Positions 61,236 to 64,000 of a stretch of 64,000 nt of DNA are shown one piece after another. Made by a program: the position numbers and the translations under genes. The number at the start of each line of letters is the position of its first letter. Position 1 is the stretch's first letter. The DNA is from Psettodes erumei (lineage: Eukaryota > Chordata > Actinopteri > Pleuronectiformes > Psettodidae), in the NCBI GenBank assembly GCA_016785225.1, contig JAFBJZ010000003.1, positions 62,001-126,000 on the forward strand, read 5' to 3'. The notes beneath the pieces are model-generated. The model was not told the origin of the DNA, did no database searches, and saw only the letters and a program-made list of their open reading frames with translations.

Positions 61236-63960
61236 GCCACCAAGTGTCTTCCCAAACGGATTGAATCATTTAAGGAGAACCCATCATGAAACAGGGAGCC
61301 ATTCAGCCATTTACAGGCCTGATGTATCACTTTTTAAAGCAGCTATAAAGAATGTAGAAACAAGTCTGGAAGAAGTGGTTTGGAATGAATAATCACCATC
61401 TGTATTTTATGATTTGATTTATTCAAAGCAGCCAGCTTATATTTTAACACTGTAAACAGCTTCCTGGCTTCAGACACTCTGCGGCTCAAAAACTGCAGTG
61501 CACCAGCAGCAAGCAAGACTAACCACATTCAACTCCTCACAAGATCATTTCTGATGTTTCATCAAAGGATCCTCATTTATCTTCCAAACTCTATCTGCAG
61601 CAACACAACTCTGCTGTTGTGGGTCTTTCGCCATCGAAATGTCACGGTGCGCTGTGGCTGAGCCCGTCTTACATCTTCATCTCAGCAGCGTGGAGAAAAG
61701 GTTAGCAATCTGTCACGTTTCACCCGCCGGCCCCGCTCCATTACGTCTGTCAGGATCACCGGCCTCCTCGTGTCCCGGCCAAAAAAATTCAATTAGAACC
61801 CCACGGGACGGAGCGCGGCCGGAAACGGGCACCTCCTCATGTGGAGCGCAGACTGCCGGGACATGTTTGACAGCTCAGAAATCACCCGAAAAACACAAAC
61901 TCCAAATCTCGTCTCGTAATAATCACGTTCAGACTGTTCAATGTCAAAAATCCAACAAACTCCAACACAACAGCCCACAACAGAAAGTGGCCTTTTATGG
62001 TGCCTTCAATGTTCGTCTGTTTGTCACTGAGATGTTAATCAAATTATATGTTCTAGCACTAAGGTCATGATGGTGATGCACATTATAATAAGAGATGTTT
62101 CTAATGATCTGCATCATGTGTGTAACAGAGAGAAGAAACGATCCATTTCAAACCTCCGTCTTGCGAGCAGAGACGTGTGCGTGTGATAAGTGTTGTGTCT
62201 ATCAACGTATGCACGTGTCTTCATCACGTCCGTTCACGTGTCTGCGTCATGAGTGCGTCTGCATGCGAGCGACGGGAACAGCCAGTTATAACGTGTGCGA
62301 CTCAGTCGCACTGCAGTCGTCTCAGGACACAGACAGAAAATAACAAGAACGCGAAAACAACAAAAGATTAATCGAGAAAACGGGATTAAGTCGGCAGCAG
62401 ACTCACGGTGCGTGGACTAAGTGACACTTCCACACTCTCCTAACGTCTGTTTAGTCTGCGAGATGGTTTTCTTCAGCGGCAGCTTGTAGCTGCAGGTCGG
62501 ACTCTCCGGGGAGTTTGCGGAGTGCCATTTAAACCGAGCACTTAATCCGTGCCGCTCCCGTGAAGCTGCGCGACTGTGGTTTCAGGATGTGAATATGCAC
62601 AAAATTAGATTAAACATTAATGATCCCCTTGGGGGAAATGGAGTATTTGACGTGTGAGCGCGAAGCAGGTCAAAGCGGAGAGGGAACCAGTTGAAATATA
62701 GCGTTTGATTAAAGAAAAAGAAAAAGCTGCATCTCTGTGGGCCGGCAGTGGGTTGATACGCACGACACACACTTGGCATGTGAAGTGACACAACATACAA
62801 GTGTATAATCCCATGAGCTACCGCCAGTGCCAGAATAATCCCGTACTGAACCAAACACACCAAGAAACAGAACAAGCAGCGTGTCTCTGTTTGTGTACGA
62901 CTTTTGTCAGTGTGTGTGTACACGCCACACACCGACAGAAGAACGGCGCTGTACAGAGGGAGAGAGCGCACGCACAACAATGCGGCCCTGTGTATCGCTG
63001 CCATTCACTCACTATCCAAACAGCTCACAGTAAGGCCAACGACGGCTACGTGTGCTGACGTCAGGGTTTCACAGTACAGCTGCTCTTTGTGTACAAACGC
63101 ACAAACCTCGACCCAGTAAGGTTCTTGTTATTGGTAAAAGATCTGTGTCCAGTTTCCCATCAGCGCAGCTATAGTTGCCCCACCAGGATTAGTCACGCGG
63201 CCGTTGGATTGTGTAATGAACACGGGGATGAAAAACTGTAGATCTGTTGAAAACACCGTCACTGATCGTAATCCGGCCTTTTGCAGAACAACATCTACGT
63301 CAAGTCCGGCCCATGAGCTGCAAAGTCAGCACCGAGGAAACGTGTCGCAAGAAAAGTAAACGGCGACGACTCAGCTCGCTCGTCTTAACACGCACACACA
63401 CACACACACACAGCATCGCTGCCATGTGCTAACTCTTTGGTTTGAGGCGAGCAGAGAAGTGCCGGCATGTTACGAAGAAAGCGCTGATGTTGACGAGTCA
63501 TGGCAGATTTATTATAAGCGAGGCGACGTCTTGATCTGTTCATTAAGTCGTTGGTTATGCGGCGGCGTCGTCACAGCCAGTCGTCGGCCTCAGTGAGGAG
63601 GAAATAACCCGTATCAGAGGAGGGTTTAATTGCAGACTGGGATCCCTGTCAGCCTGTGGGGATATTCATTTGCAGTAATAAAACCAATCTAATTAACTTG
63701 TACAGGAAATTAAAAGAAGAATACCGTGGCAGGCAACTTATAAAAGCAATGCATATGAGAATACTCCGAACTTTTAATTCCAACTATGACTGAAAATCTG
63801 CCTGTAATTAGCACGATATAAAAACTTTGTTTCTACCTTGACTGTCCTCAAGGAAAAACAAGTTACCATAAAAAAACCCTCCTACTTTCAAACCTTTGTC
63901 ATGGAGACGCTTAACTGAAAGGTCAGAGAGTTGTTTGGGCCCAGGAGGAGGCTGATTGAA
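60399..63960. other. right flank, no confident gene
   Basis: Has a (CA)n repeat at 61189-61232 and a short one at 63393-63412. CpG dinucleotides become more frequent from about 61.6 kb to 63.6 kb than in the myo7a introns, which fits proximity to a promoter. The ORF at 62582-63004 on the minus strand has no recognisable family. Confidence 0.4.
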
Positions 63961-63970
63961 TTCCCCCGGG

Positions 63971-63989
63971 GCATGCTGGGAAGTACGAG
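63971..63989. promoter_or_regulatory. ZNF143/Staf (SBS)-like promoter motif
   Basis: GCATGCTGGGAAGTACGAG resembles the consensus GCATGCTGGGAATTGTAGT, the reverse of ACTACAATTCCCAGCATGC, which marks many vertebrate promoters. The core GCATGCTGGGAA is exact. It suggests a transcription start close to the right edge, probably for a gene outside the window. Confidence 0.5.
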
Positions 63990-64000
63990 GAGCCTGGAGG

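Noticed and set aside
62582..63004. 140-codon minus-strand ORF with hydrophobic parts
   Set aside because: No supporting splice sites or recognisable family; includes simple-sequence parts (poly-Phe from an A-rich run).

Overview
This window looks like teleost fish genomic DNA. Genes are split into many short exons with GT-AG introns, (CA)n/(GT)n microsatellites occur every few kilobases, and several dispersed repeats match sequences I remember from ray-finned fish. The gene order capn5 - myo7a - gdpd4-like is the order I recall around human MYO7A on 11q13.5 (CAPN5, MYO7A, GDPD4). I cannot tell which species this is, or which of the teleost-duplicated myo7a copies.

Layout. (1) 20-499, + strand: the last two coding exons of calpain-5 (C2 domain), then a 3' UTR with a poly(A) signal near 954. 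(2) About 2.5-40.8 kb, + strand: the whole of myosin VIIA. Forty-nine coding exons can be joined in frame from ATG 5452 to TGA 40371-40373, giving 2,179 codons: motor, five IQ motifs, single alpha-helix, MyTH4-FERM, SH3, MyTH4-FERM. A second, in-frame N-terminal exon (35 codons) sits at 10179-10283. Intron 36 is filled by an 8.4-kb AT-rich satellite array of about 170-bp units. One intron (37295-37388) fits a minor-spliceosome AT-AC intron. (3) 40.8-46.1 kb: gene-poor intergenic DNA. (4) 46552 to about 56662, - strand: a six-to-seven-pass glycerophosphodiester phosphodiesterase (gdpd4-like), 15 exons in frame down to the stop plus an N-terminal exon whose start is unresolved. It converges on myo7a. 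(5) 56.7-64.0 kb: no confident gene. It holds a possible small three-exon - strand ORF (59818-60398), a perfect 40-bp inverted repeat with a 9-nt loop (59595-59683), a CpG-richer stretch, and at the extreme right a ZNF143/SBS-like promoter motif suggesting a gene start just outside.

Myosin VIIA is the actin motor of hair-cell stereocilia and photoreceptor/RPE cells. Calpain-5 and the GDPD protein are physical neighbours with no known joint pathway, so the conserved order is synteny rather than an operon-like unit.

Limits: exon edges rest on splice dinucleotides, reading-phase closure and similarity to human proteins recalled from memory. No alignment or database search was run.
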